This document shows positions 1 through 6,324 of a stretch of DNA of 13,761 bases, piece by piece. Position 1 is the first letter of the stretch. Every line of letters starts with the position of its first letter. Origin of the DNA: Betaproteobacteria bacterium TMED41 (GTDB lineage Bacteria > Pseudomonadota > Gammaproteobacteria > Burkholderiales > Burkholderiaceae_A). The translations under genes and the position numbers were made by a program. The notes below the pieces were generated by a model that was not told where the DNA came from, did no database searches, and saw only the letters and a list, made by a program, of their open reading frames with translations. The DNA is taken from assembly GCA_002167365.1 (NCBI GenBank), contig NHCU01000010.1:1-13761 (forward strand), given 5' to 3'.

Positions 1-19
1 AATTTGCGTATGTTAAATT

Positions 20-47
20 TTGACACATTCGCGGAGTAATGTATTGT
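20..47 (+). promoter_or_regulatory. Candidate sigma-70 promoter of metY
   Basis: A perfect -35 hexamer TTGACA lies at 20-25. A 4-of-6 -10 match, TATTGT, follows at 42-47 after a 16-base spacer. This would give a leader of about 50 bases before the metY start. An imperfect six-base hairpin (TGTTAT 45-50 with ATAACA 63-68) lies around the expected transcription start. The -35 is convincing and the -10 is only fair, because AT-rich DNA offers many alternatives. Confidence 0.35.
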
Positions 48-103
48 TATAAATTATCTAACATAACACTGCTAAATAAACAAAATTTTACTGAGGATAC
101 GTT

Positions 104-1390
104 ATGGCAAAAGCTAACGAAAATTGGAAATTTGAGACTAAGGCCGTTCACTCTGGATATGAAGTTGATGCAACAACCAAGTCAGTTGCGACGCCAATTT
201 ATCAAACGGTTTCTTATGCTTTTGACAATACTCAACATGGAGCAGATCTATTTGATTTAAAGGTTCCTGGAAATATTTACACTCGTATCATGAATCCTAC
301 CCAGGATATCCTTGAAAAAAGAGTTGCAGAGTTGGAGGGTGGAGTTGCTGGTCTTGCTCTATCTTCTGGTCAAGCAGCAGTGACATACTCGATTCAGACA
401 ATTTGTGAATCGGGGGATAATATTGTTTCAGCATCTACACTTTATGGTGGTACATATAACCTTTTTGCTCATACTTTACCCCAATTTGGGATTGAGGTAA
501 GGTTTGCAGACTATCGAAATCCAGGAGATTTTGAAGCTTTGATTGATGATCAAACGAAAGCAATTTATTGTGAAAGTATTGGCAATCCGCTTGGAAATAT
601 AACTGATATCTCAAGGCTATCTCAAATAGCTCATAATCATGGGATTCCATTAATTGTTGATAATACTGTTCCAAGCCCATACCTTTGCCGACCAATAGAG
701 TTCGGAGCCGATATTGTTGTCCATAGTCTAACAAAATATATGGGAGGTCATGGTACAAGTGTTGCGGGTGTTATTGTCGACTCTGGCAAATTTCCCTGGG
801 CAAGTCATAAAGAAAAATTCAAAAGACTCAATGAGCCCGATGTAAGTTATCATGGCGTAGTCTATACAGAGGCATTAGGCCCAGCTGCTTACATCGGAAG
901 AGCTAGGGTAGTTCCGCTAAGAAACATGGGGGCAGCTATAAGCCCTTTTAATGCATTTCAAATAATGCAAGGGATTGAAACATTACCTTTGAGGATGGAC
1001 AGAATTTGTGATAATTCAATTAAGATAGCTGAGTTTCTTAGTGGTCATGCAAAAGTAAGTTGGGTTAATTATGCAGGCTTAACATCTCACCCTGATCATG
1101 CCTTGTCCAAAAAATTTATGGCAGGAAAGGCTAGCGGAATTTTAAACTTTGGTTTAAAAGGTGGTCAAGAAGCTGGTAGTCAATTTCAGGATGCATTAAA
1201 CTTGTTTACAAGATTGGTTAACATCGGCGACTGTAAATCACTTGCATGTCATCCTGCCAGTACAACTCATAGACAATTAACTAAAGAAGAATTAAAATCT
1301 GCTGGAGTCACGCCAGATATGGTTAGACTATCAATTGGTATTGAACACATTGATGATTTGATTCAAGATCTCGAACAAGCATTGTCCTAA
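104..1390 (+). CDS. metY: O-acetylhomoserine sulfhydrylase (aminocarboxypropyltransferase), MetY
   Basis: This is a cytoplasmic PLP enzyme of the Cys/Met metabolism family. It replaces the acetate of O-acetylhomoserine with sulfide to give homocysteine, or with methanethiol to give methionine. The 428 residues are the family's normal length. Visible motifs are the N-terminal TPIYQTVSYAF, the YTRIMNPT segment (59-66), the SSGQAA phosphate-binding turn (87-92), VDNT with the PLP-nitrogen Asp186, and SLTKYMGGHG with the Schiff-base Lys211. The C-terminal RLVNIGDCKSLACHPAST block and SIGIEHIDDLI ending are typical. The long SLTKYMGGHG/GTSVAGV version and overall length favour MetY over the shorter MetB or MetC. 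The ATG is supported by GAGGA at 93-97, six bases upstream. No riboswitch could be recognised in its own leader. There is no clear terminator before the next gene 41 bases downstream. Confidence 0.95.
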   Translation: MAKANENWKFETKAVHSGYEVDATTKSVATPIYQTVSYAFDNTQHGADLFDLKVPGNIYTRIMNPTQDILEKRVAELEGGVAGLALSSGQAAVTYSIQTICESGDNIVSASTLYGGTYNLFAHTLPQFGIEVRFADYRNPGDFEALIDDQTKAIYCESIGNPLGNITDISRLSQIAHNHGIPLIVDNTVPSPYLCRPIEFGADIVVHSLTKYMGGHGTSVAGVIVDSGKFPWASHKEKFKRLNEPDVSYHGVVYTEALGPAAYIGRARVVPLRNMGAAISPFNAFQIMQGIETLPLRMDRICDNSIKIAEFLSGHAKVSWVNYAGLTSHPDHALSKKFMAGKASGILNFGLKGGQEAGSQFQDALNLFTRLVNIGDCKSLACHPASTTHRQLTKEELKSAGVTPDMVRLSIGIEHIDDLIQDLEQALS

Positions 1391-1431
1391 TTTTTTTTGT
1401 TTTAGTTTGTAACAAAGGAACCCTAAACAAT

Positions 1432-1785
1432 ATGATGGTTATAGTTTATGAGTCTGATGAATTCACAGAGTATTTAGATTACGAAACTATTAAAATGTCG
1501 GAAGATTTTAATATCTTTCAAGTTGAAGAAATCGTTGATTTTAAAACTCCAAAAAAATTAAGTTCTGACAAAAATTATTATTCTATGAGAGTTACGGCAC
1601 AATATGATCTTCAAAAAAAACTTAGAAAATCAACTTCTAAGTTAGCATGCTCTGACTCGATGGGAGGAGGAACAGTTTTGCTACAAGACGATACTAAAAG
1701 CGATTGGGAAGAAATTATTTCTAACTCTAACTCCGACAAGAAATTTGAACTACTAGTTAGAAATAAAAAAATTCAAAATAAATAA
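1432..1785 (+). CDS. Small unknown cytoplasmic protein
   Basis: I do not recognise this 117-residue protein. It has no signal peptide or membrane segment. It is acidic at the N-terminus (residues 7-35 are rich in Asp and Glu) and Lys-rich at both the middle and the C-terminus. A flexible-looking centre carries a Ser/Gly-rich SMGGG turn (near 76-80) and a single Cys. Two ATG codons are adjacent (1432 and 1435). AAAGGA at 1414-1419 is a Shine-Dalgarno-like match 12 bases upstream, slightly long for the first ATG. It follows metY on the same strand with a 41-base gap and no visible terminator, so co-transcription is plausible. Its stop is six bases from that of the opposing minus-strand gene. 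A real gene is likely from its position and codon structure; its function is unknown. Confidence 0.6.
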   Translation: MMVIVYESDEFTEYLDYETIKMSEDFNIFQVEEIVDFKTPKKLSSDKNYYSMRVTAQYDLQKKLRKSTSKLACSDSMGGGTVLLQDDTKSDWEEIISNSNSDKKFELLVRNKKIQNK

Positions 1786-1791
1786 TTTAAT

Positions 1792-2382
1792 TTATGAGTG
1801 GCAACTGTCCATTTCTTCAAAATCTATCAGACCTGATTCAAGATGCATGAGTTTGGTCTTAAGATTTTTTCCTCTGACACAAATTCTGTTAAATTGACTT
1901 ACTATTTTTATTGCAGCTTTTTTTGGAGCCATAAAGCCGTTTGCAGTTCCTATAGCAAAATGAGTGATTAAATTAGATTGAGGATTTTTTGAATGCAAAG
2001 TAACAATATAATTATCAAACCCTGGAATAAAAACTAGTCTATATTTTTCAAATAATTCTAATTTAGTTTCTTTGTGGCGGACTAAAATATTTGAAATTAA
2101 TTTAGGAGAAAAACTAAAGTCCTTTGATAGTGGGTGGATGGGAATTTTATTTTTTTTATTTTTGAAAAGTTCATTCTTTAAAGCTATCCAATTAGGAACA
2201 ACCCCATTAATTCCGTTATCGATTATCTCGGCAACAGTTTCAGCCAACTTTAGGTTAACAGATTTGGAGTGATCGAATTCGCCAATATATGGAAAATATG
2301 AAAAATCACTATGTTTTGAAAAGTAGTCTTGAAAAATATTTAATTCTTGTATTAGGTGCAGATCACCTAGTTCTTTTGACAT
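1792..2382 (-). CDS. Unknown protein, translated behind a SAM-II-like riboswitch leader
   Basis: I do not recognise the family of this 196-residue protein. It appears soluble, with no signal peptide or transmembrane helix. It has an aromatic-rich N-terminus (YFSKHSDFSYFPYIGEFDHS, about 20-39), a helix-like stretch around 45-75, and a Lys-rich loop near 73-79. The C-terminal half contains HFAIGTANGFMAPKKAA (about 140-156), followed by a basic patch and a DSCHS end. The ATG at 2382 is fixed by a strong AGGAG (2393-2389), six bases away. That ribosome site directly follows the GCTAAA arm of a pseudoknot leader resembling SAM-II, so translation is probably shut off when SAM is plentiful. Together with metY nearby, this suggests a role in methionine, SAM or sulfur supply; that is inference only. 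It converges with the small gene at 1432-1785. Confidence 0.75.
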   Translation of the reverse strand: MSKELGDLHLIQELNIFQDYFSKHSDFSYFPYIGEFDHSKSVNLKLAETVAEIIDNGINGVVPNWIALKNELFKNKKNKIPIHPLSKDFSFSPKLISNILVRHKETKLELFEKYRLVFIPGFDNYIVTLHSKNPQSNLITHFAIGTANGFMAPKKAAIKIVSQFNRICVRGKNLKTKLMHLESGLIDFEEMDSCHS

Positions 2383-2388
2383 TATAAT

Positions 2389-2448
2389 CTCCTATTTAGC
2401 CGCAATGACAAAGTGTCTGGAGGCGGCAATTTGGATTAAATCCCTCCA
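2389..2448 (-). promoter_or_regulatory. SAM-II-like riboswitch (H-type pseudoknot) in the leader of the unknown gene at 1792-2382
   Basis: Read on the minus strand, the leader has these parts. Stem P1 is TGGAGG (2448-2443) paired with CCTCCA (2423-2418). The loop inside P1 starts GATTTAATCC and ends ATTGC. Stem P2 is GCCGC (2427-2423) paired with GCGGC (2403-2399), the 2423 base being shared between stems. Because P2's first arm is in the P1 loop and its second is downstream, this is an H-type pseudoknot. GATTTAA, ATTGC and GCTAAA (2401-2396) are the sequence hallmarks of SAM-II as I remember the family. The TTGC/GCTAA pairing around the ligand site is intact, and the AGGAG ribosome site follows at once. 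It is atypical in that the loop before P2 lacks the usual TAAA and instead carries a GACA-CTT-TGTC mini-hairpin (2417-2407). Known SAM-II members repress translation of methionine genes when SAM binds. Confidence 0.65.
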
Positions 2449-2460
2449 TATGTATCAATA

Positions 2461-2489
2461 ACATTAAAAAAAAAATCACCAATAGTCAA
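2461..2489 (-). promoter_or_regulatory. Candidate promoter of the riboswitch-controlled gene
   Basis: On the minus strand, TTGACT (2489-2484) is a 5-of-6 -35 box. It is followed after exactly 17 bases by TAATGT (2466-2461), a weak -10. The spacer contains a run of ten T. Transcription would begin near 2454, just before the first stem of the pseudoknot leader at 2448, which is the spacing expected if this promoter serves that RNA. Confidence 0.4.
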
Positions 2490-2568
2490 GAATTTTCAAC
2501 AATTTTAATATTTATTCTTATTATTAATAAGGAAAAATATTTTAAAAATTAAATATAATTAAGTAATT

Positions 2569-2603
2569 GATTTTACTAAATATTATTAGTATTTAGTAAA
2601 ATC
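2569..2603. repeat. Perfect 14-bp inverted repeat with 7-base loop
   Basis: The arm GATTTTACTAAATA (2569-2582) is exactly complementary to TATTTAGTAAAATC (2590-2603) around the loop TTATTAG. It has little G or C and no T-run is attached to the stem, so it does not look like an intrinsic terminator. A 14-base perfect match is unlikely by chance even in AT-rich DNA. A regulator-binding site or the stem of an unrecognised transcript would fit. Confidence 0.75.
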
Positions 2604-3035
2604 TTCAGATTTTTGCTGTTGTGCTTATCTTTTTTTAACAAAAAGTTTTCCACATAGTTACCCCCTGTAAATAGTTGAATTTATTTGATTAAAATTATTT
2701 CATGGAAATACTCCAGAATAGTTTGAGAAAGATATCCATTAATTATTTTTCAATTGTAAATTTATTAATTCTGTATCTGCAATATTCTAAATTTTAATGA
2801 GTTTTTAACTTAAACTAGTTTGGTGAAGTGTATTAATTACTGAATTTTTTATTTGTTATGAAAAATTTACGATGTTTGTATCAAATAATTTTATTTTCTT
2901 AAAGACTATTAACGAAAAAAATATTTTTTTTGATTGGTTTTGTTTAGTAACTTTAAAAGACTATAAGATAAAAAAATGATTTCAAAATTTGAACTGCATT
3001 AACACCATTTTCAAGATTTTAGTTTAATTTTTTTT

Positions 3036-3054
3036 AGATTTTAATGTAAAATCT
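3036..3054. repeat. Perfect 8-bp inverted repeat with 3-base loop
   Basis: AGATTTTA (3036-3043) and TAAAATCT (3047-3054) are exact complements around ATG. The core GATTTTA/TAAAATC is the same as in the larger inverted repeat at 2569-2603, so both could be sites for one DNA-binding protein. A run of T precedes it (3029-3035). It lies about 60 bases upstream of the DUF1232 gene. Confidence 0.55.
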
Positions 3055-3102
3055 GATTGTAATATTATTTTTTTATTCATCTTAAACAAAATTTACCTTA
3101 AT

Positions 3103-3112
3103 TATATATAGT
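3103..3112 (+). promoter_or_regulatory. Candidate -10 element directly ahead of the DUF1232 gene
   Basis: TATATATAGT lies 4 to 13 bases upstream of the ATG at 3117, with no Shine-Dalgarno sequence between them. If TATATA (3103-3108) is the -10, transcription would begin at or within a few bases of the start codon, giving a leaderless or nearly leaderless mRNA. No good -35 was found, and TATATA is common in this region. Confidence 0.3.
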
Positions 3113-3116
3113 ATCT

Positions 3117-3521
3117 ATGTTGTTAAAGTCTTCAACTAAATCATTTGTCAATAAAATTTACAATTACATAGATATTCTCAAGTTAGACTCTATAGCTTTA
3201 TGGTTCTCAACCAAGCATCCTGAGACTTCTTTCTTAATAAAAATATTTATCTGGTTTGTTGTCGCATATGCACTGAGTCCAATAGACTTAATTCCAGACT
3301 TTATTCCCATTTTGGGTCTATTAGATGATTTAATCCTTTTAGCTATAACCGTTACTTTTGCAGTAAAACTAATTCCTGTAAAAGTTCTTGGTAGGTGTAG
3401 AGCACTTGCTCAGCAATGGTTTGATAGGCAAAAAAAACATCCAACAGTCTATTACGGTGCAATCATTGTAGTGGCAATATGGATCTCTTTGGTTGTAATG
3501 ATTTTTGAACTTTATTTTTGA
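3117..3521 (+). CDS. DUF1232 (YkvA-like) small membrane protein
   Basis: This 134-residue protein carries the diagnostic DUF1232 core at about 49-75: YALSPIDLIPDFIPILGLLDD. The core contains the invariant SPIDLIPDFIP and the acidic LDD pair. A hydrophobic stretch at about 38-60 runs into the core, another follows at about 70-90, and a C-terminal transmembrane helix lies at about 112-131. Between them is a basic amphipathic segment (RCRALAQQWFDRQKKH). The family is widespread in bacteria and has no well-defined biochemical role. The ATG has no ribosome site and is only a few bases downstream of a -10-like sequence. The following protease gene begins 87 bases downstream on the same strand, but functional linkage is not evident. 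Confidence 0.88.
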   Translation: MLLKSSTKSFVNKIYNYIDILKLDSIALWFSTKHPETSFLIKIFIWFVVAYALSPIDLIPDFIPILGLLDDLILLAITVTFAVKLIPVKVLGRCRALAQQWFDRQKKHPTVYYGAIIVVAIWISLVVMIFELYF

Positions 3522-3608
3522 TGTTTATTACACAAAACCCACATTGGATTTGATGTGCATATGTTATGGTTATTTAAAATTATTTAGAAGTGATTTGTTT
3601 ATACTTTT

Positions 3609-5324
3609 ATGCCAAGTCCAACTGAATCAACCCCAGCTGTCAATACTAATTTGTCAGAACTGCAAACTATAGACTCTTTAATCTATTCGCACAAATGGTT
3701 TATTGATGATTTGCAAGATACTTATGACTTATCCTATAGTTTTATAAATAAAAATTCTGTTTTTGATGATTTCAATTACGACTCTGAAACAAACTCTAAT
3801 ATTTTATGGAGTTCATTAGATGAGTTCAATTTAGTTCAAAAAACTGCACTTAGAAATGTCATTTCTGAGTGGTCACAAGTTTCTGGTATTACTTTTATAG
3901 AGGTGGAAGAATCGGAAACAACTGTCGGAGATATAAGACTGGGACTAAGTTCTGAGGTACAGAGTCTGGTTGGTGACGCAACTGGTTTTGCTTATTTGCC
4001 AGGTAATTTTTACCCCAGTTCAGGTGATATTTGGTTTAATTCAAATGCTAACGATCTTTTTGGTGGTTTTGTTACTAGTACATTCGAAAATTCTGAGTTT
4101 AAACCTGGATCACTAGCCTATTACACAGCCCTTCATGAATTCGGTCACGCATTAGGTCTTAAGCATCCCTTCGAAACACTCCCAGAGGCAAAGTCTGTAC
4201 TCTCCTCTAATTTGGATGAGATTAGCAACACAATAATGAGTTACACCTATGTGGCTAATGACAGTTCAGTTTTAGGATTGAATATTTATCCATCTACTCC
4301 TATGTCCTATGATATTTCCGCAATTCAACACTTATATGGCAAAAATGTGTCTTTTGGAATCGAAGATACAACCTATTATTTTGGAGATGGTCAGTTTTAT
4401 TTTGAAACTATATGGGATCCTAATGGTGTCGATACAATTTCTTATGATGGTAATTATAGTCTCAATATAAATTTAATCCCAGGTTCTGGTAGTTTTGTTG
4501 GCAAAGAAGTTGAAACATACGGAAACAACTCCAGTTATTCTGAATATGCAATTCCAAATATTTGGCTTTCTAATAATACTGAGATTGAAAATGTAATTGG
4601 AAGTCGTGGAAACGACGTAATTAGAGGTAATTACTTGAATAACGAAATTTCTGGTGGTTTGGGAAATGATTTTATTTTTGGTGAAGATGGTAATGATGTT
4701 ATTAAGGGTGGGCCTGGGAGCGATAATGTAGAAGGTGGTGCAGGTTTTGACGTTTATAAATTAACTTATGCATATGACAACTATTCTTTAAATCAAGTCT
4801 CTGATGAAACATGGTTAATTGATGGTAACCCTGGAGAAGGAGATGATTTAATAACAGGAATTGAAAGACTTAGTTTTGGTGATGTAACATTCGGTGATTC
4901 GATGATTCAAATTGTAGCACTTGATACTGGCCCTGGAGAAACTGCAGGACAAGCTTACAGGTTGTACCAAGCAGCTTTTGCTAGAATGCCTGATGGGCAG
5001 GGTGTTTCTTATCATGTCAACGATATTGAAAAAAATGGATTGAATCTATATCAAGTTGCACAAAATTTTTTAGCTTCTCCGGAATTTTTGGATAAGTACG
5101 GTTCAAATCTTTCTGATATTGATTATGTTAATGCTCTGTACCAAAATGTCTTAGGAAGGTCTGGTTCGGAAACAGAAGTGAAATTTTATATTGATAATTT
5201 TGAAAAAGAAAAAACTGAGGCTGGTTATATGGATAGAGGCATGGCACTAATTGGTTTTTCAGAAAGTCCAGAAAATATTAGTTTGGTGGCATCTCAAATA
5301 GATAATGGGATATTGTTCTTTTAG
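3609..5324 (+). CDS. Secreted serralysin-like zinc metalloprotease with RTX repeats and DUF4214 tail
   Basis: This is a predicted extracellular endopeptidase of the M10 metzincin group. The zinc motif is HEFGHALGLKHP, with ligands His176, His180 and His186 and catalytic Glu177. The Met-turn is IMSY, with Met210 and the serralysin-type Tyr212. YDISAIQHLYG (234-244) is the usual end of the catalytic domain. Calcium-binding RTX nonapeptides occupy about 331-380 (GSRGND, GGLGNDFIFGEDGND, GGPGSD, GGAGFD), only about four to five repeats. A DUF4214 domain covers about 448-555 (YRLYQAAFARMPDGQG, ALYQNVLGRSG). There is no N-terminal signal peptide, as expected for type I secretion from an uncleaved C-terminus, which here ends in hydrophobic ILFF. 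No ABC or membrane-fusion exporter genes are in the window, and no serralysin inhibitor. Its likely role is degradation of external protein. The start has a poor ribosome site. Confidence 0.92.
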   Translation: MPSPTESTPAVNTNLSELQTIDSLIYSHKWFIDDLQDTYDLSYSFINKNSVFDDFNYDSETNSNILWSSLDEFNLVQKTALRNVISEWSQVSGITFIEVEESETTVGDIRLGLSSEVQSLVGDATGFAYLPGNFYPSSGDIWFNSNANDLFGGFVTSTFENSEFKPGSLAYYTALHEFGHALGLKHPFETLPEAKSVLSSNLDEISNTIMSYTYVANDSSVLGLNIYPSTPMSYDISAIQHLYGKNVSFGIEDTTYYFGDGQFYFETIWDPNGVDTISYDGNYSLNINLIPGSGSFVGKEVETYGNNSSYSEYAIPNIWLSNNTEIENVIGSRGNDVIRGNYLNNEISGGLGNDFIFGEDGNDVIKGGPGSDNVEGGAGFDVYKLTYAYDNYSLNQVSDETWLIDGNPGEGDDLITGIERLSFGDVTFGDSMIQIVALDTGPGETAGQAYRLYQAAFARMPDGQGVSYHVNDIEKNGLNLYQVAQNFLASPEFLDKYGSNLSDIDYVNALYQNVLGRSGSETEVKFYIDNFEKEKTEAGYMDRGMALIGFSESPENISLVASQIDNGILFF

Positions 5325-5348
5325 GAAAAAATATGTGAATGAAGAACA

Positions 5349-5732
5349 TTAAAAGTTTATAAAAAACAAAGAAATCATTATTGAAATTTGTAATAAAACA
5401 ATACTAACACTGAATCCATGCAACAATTTGAACATTTTCGAATTTTTTTTATCTGTAGCGTTATTTATTGCAGTTGTTAGTGGCCATCTACTAAATAAAA
5501 ACAAAAATGATGTAATTGCAAGCATAGTAGCTATGATAGTGTTGTTCGAGAGTATTGCTGCAATACCAGAAACACCAAAAAGGAATAAATAGAATTTTGG
5601 AAAGAATGCCCTTAAATACCTCGAAGCGGATTCTTTGTCCAAAACTTTAAATACTGTCGGAGCAAGAATTATAGAAAAAAAAATTATAATTCCCAAACAC
5701 GCAGAGGTTAAATAAAGAGAAATATTATGCAT
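5349..5732 (-). CDS. DUF4149 four-helix membrane protein
   Basis: This is a 127-residue integral membrane protein with four predicted helices at about 6-28, 46-62, 65-82 and 104-124. The pattern LGIIIFFSIILAPTVFKVL, then FFPKFY (43-48) and a late LHGFSVSIVL fits the DUF4149/TMEM205-like family of unknown function. It is last in a minus-strand series after the nuclease gene, with a 73-base gap that could hold its own promoter. No ribosome site is evident at the ATG. It converges with the protease gene, 24 bases away, with no strong terminator between them. Confidence 0.75.
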   Translation of the reverse strand: MHNISLYLTSACLGIIIFFSIILAPTVFKVLDKESASRYLRAFFPKFYLFLFGVSGIAAILSNNTIIATMLAITSFLFLFSRWPLTTAINNATDKKNSKMFKLLHGFSVSIVLLQISIMISLFFINF

Positions 5733-5805
5733 ATAGATTTGATAAGTTAATATCTTGTCAGATACACAAACAAAGAAAAAGTTTCACATATAATAATTTT
5801 TTGTA

Positions 5806-6324
5806 CTATTTATTTTTTTTTCTCCAAATCCATGGGGGAATCGGCGCTGGTTTTTTCCAGAGTCCATTCTTTTCATATTGAGCAAGACTCTCTGCTTTAA
5901 TGAAAGCTTCTTCCATTTTTTTATTCATTTTTTTTAAATATCTTCTATAAGCCCAAGCATTACCAGATTTTACAAGTTCTAGATTAATATTAGTTTTATT
6001 CAAAAAAATCATACCTAAATATCGTTTGTATTTATCTTTTTTTGAAATAGATATTTTTACTATTTTTGAAGAAATTAAATTTTTTAGAAAATTTTTCGCC
6101 TCAATACCATGGGATTGTTTTTTTTCAGGAGCATCGATACCAGATAGTCTAATCTTGATTTTTTTATTATCAACTGTTCTTGCTACGACAGTATCACCGT
6201 CTATAACTCTGATTATTTTTCCTTTTATTGTTTCAGCTAAAACATTGATTGTTGTGAAAACAATAAAAATAACAAAAGCTGTTTTAAACATGAAACAGTT
6301 AAAAAATATTATTGATTTTTTCAT
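5806..6324 (-). CDS. Exported thermonuclease-like (SNase family) nuclease
   Basis: The core VIDGDTVVA...IKIRLSGIDAPE...DKYKRYLGMIF is the staphylococcal nuclease fold. The catalytic residues are present: Asp43, Arg59, Asp64, Glu67 and Arg101 in this numbering, corresponding to Asp21, Arg35, Asp40, Glu43 and Arg87 of the prototype. SNase-type enzymes cleave DNA and RNA using calcium. A hydrophobic N-terminus ending in NVLAETIKG looks like a signal peptide with cleavage after Ala30, so the enzyme probably acts in the periplasm or outside the cell. The ATG at 6324 gives 172 residues and overlaps the preceding gene by 26 bases. A second in-frame ATG at 6291 (Met12) gives a cleaner signal peptide and a seven-base gap. 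Neither start has a good ribosome site, so the start is undecided. Confidence 0.88.
   Translation of the reverse strand: MKKSIIFFNCFMFKTAFVIFIVFTTINVLAETIKGKIIRVIDGDTVVARTVDNKKIKIRLSGIDAPEKKQSHGIEAKNFLKNLISSKIVKISISKKDKYKRYLGMIFLNKTNINLELVKSGNAWAYRRYLKKMNKKMEEAFIKAESLAQYEKNGLWKKPAPIPPWIWRKKNK

Larger units (their letters stand above)
2490..3116. other. Long AT-rich intergenic region without a recognisable gene
   Basis: I see no convincing coding region or RNA gene in this stretch. It is markedly richer in A and T than its flanks. It contains two perfect inverted repeats (2569-2603 and 3036-3054) and several homopolymer runs. Divergent genes start at either side, so it contains at least the promoters for the gene at 3117. 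The only small reading frame I checked (2858-2902, 14 codons) has no ribosome site and is not supported. An unrecognised small RNA, a protein-binding region or a bent nucleoid-binding segment are all possible. Confidence 0.6.

Noticed and set aside
61..103. GCTAAA upstream of metY as part of a SAM-II riboswitch
   Set aside because: The other required parts (GATTTAA, ATTGC, a stable P1 stem) are absent in the visible leader.
435..758. Minus-strand open frame of 107 codons inside metY
   Set aside because: It lies wholly within the strongly supported metY gene, has an odd Tyr/Gln/Leu-rich composition and shows no ribosome site.
2399..2448. tRNA-like impression on the plus strand (GC-rich block ending in AATCCCTCCA)
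   Set aside because: There is no acceptor, D or anticodon arm of proper size, and the T-arm lookalike GGATTAAATCC has no proper seven-base loop. The minus-strand pseudoknot explains the block better.
2858..2902. Small 14-codon reading frame in the intergenic region
   Set aside because: No Shine-Dalgarno sequence and no gene directly downstream for a leader peptide to control; such frames are frequent by chance.
5315..5347. Possible terminator hairpin between the protease and DUF4149 genes (GTTCTT with AAGAAC)
   Set aside because: Only six pairs around a 21-base loop and no T-run; too weak to call.
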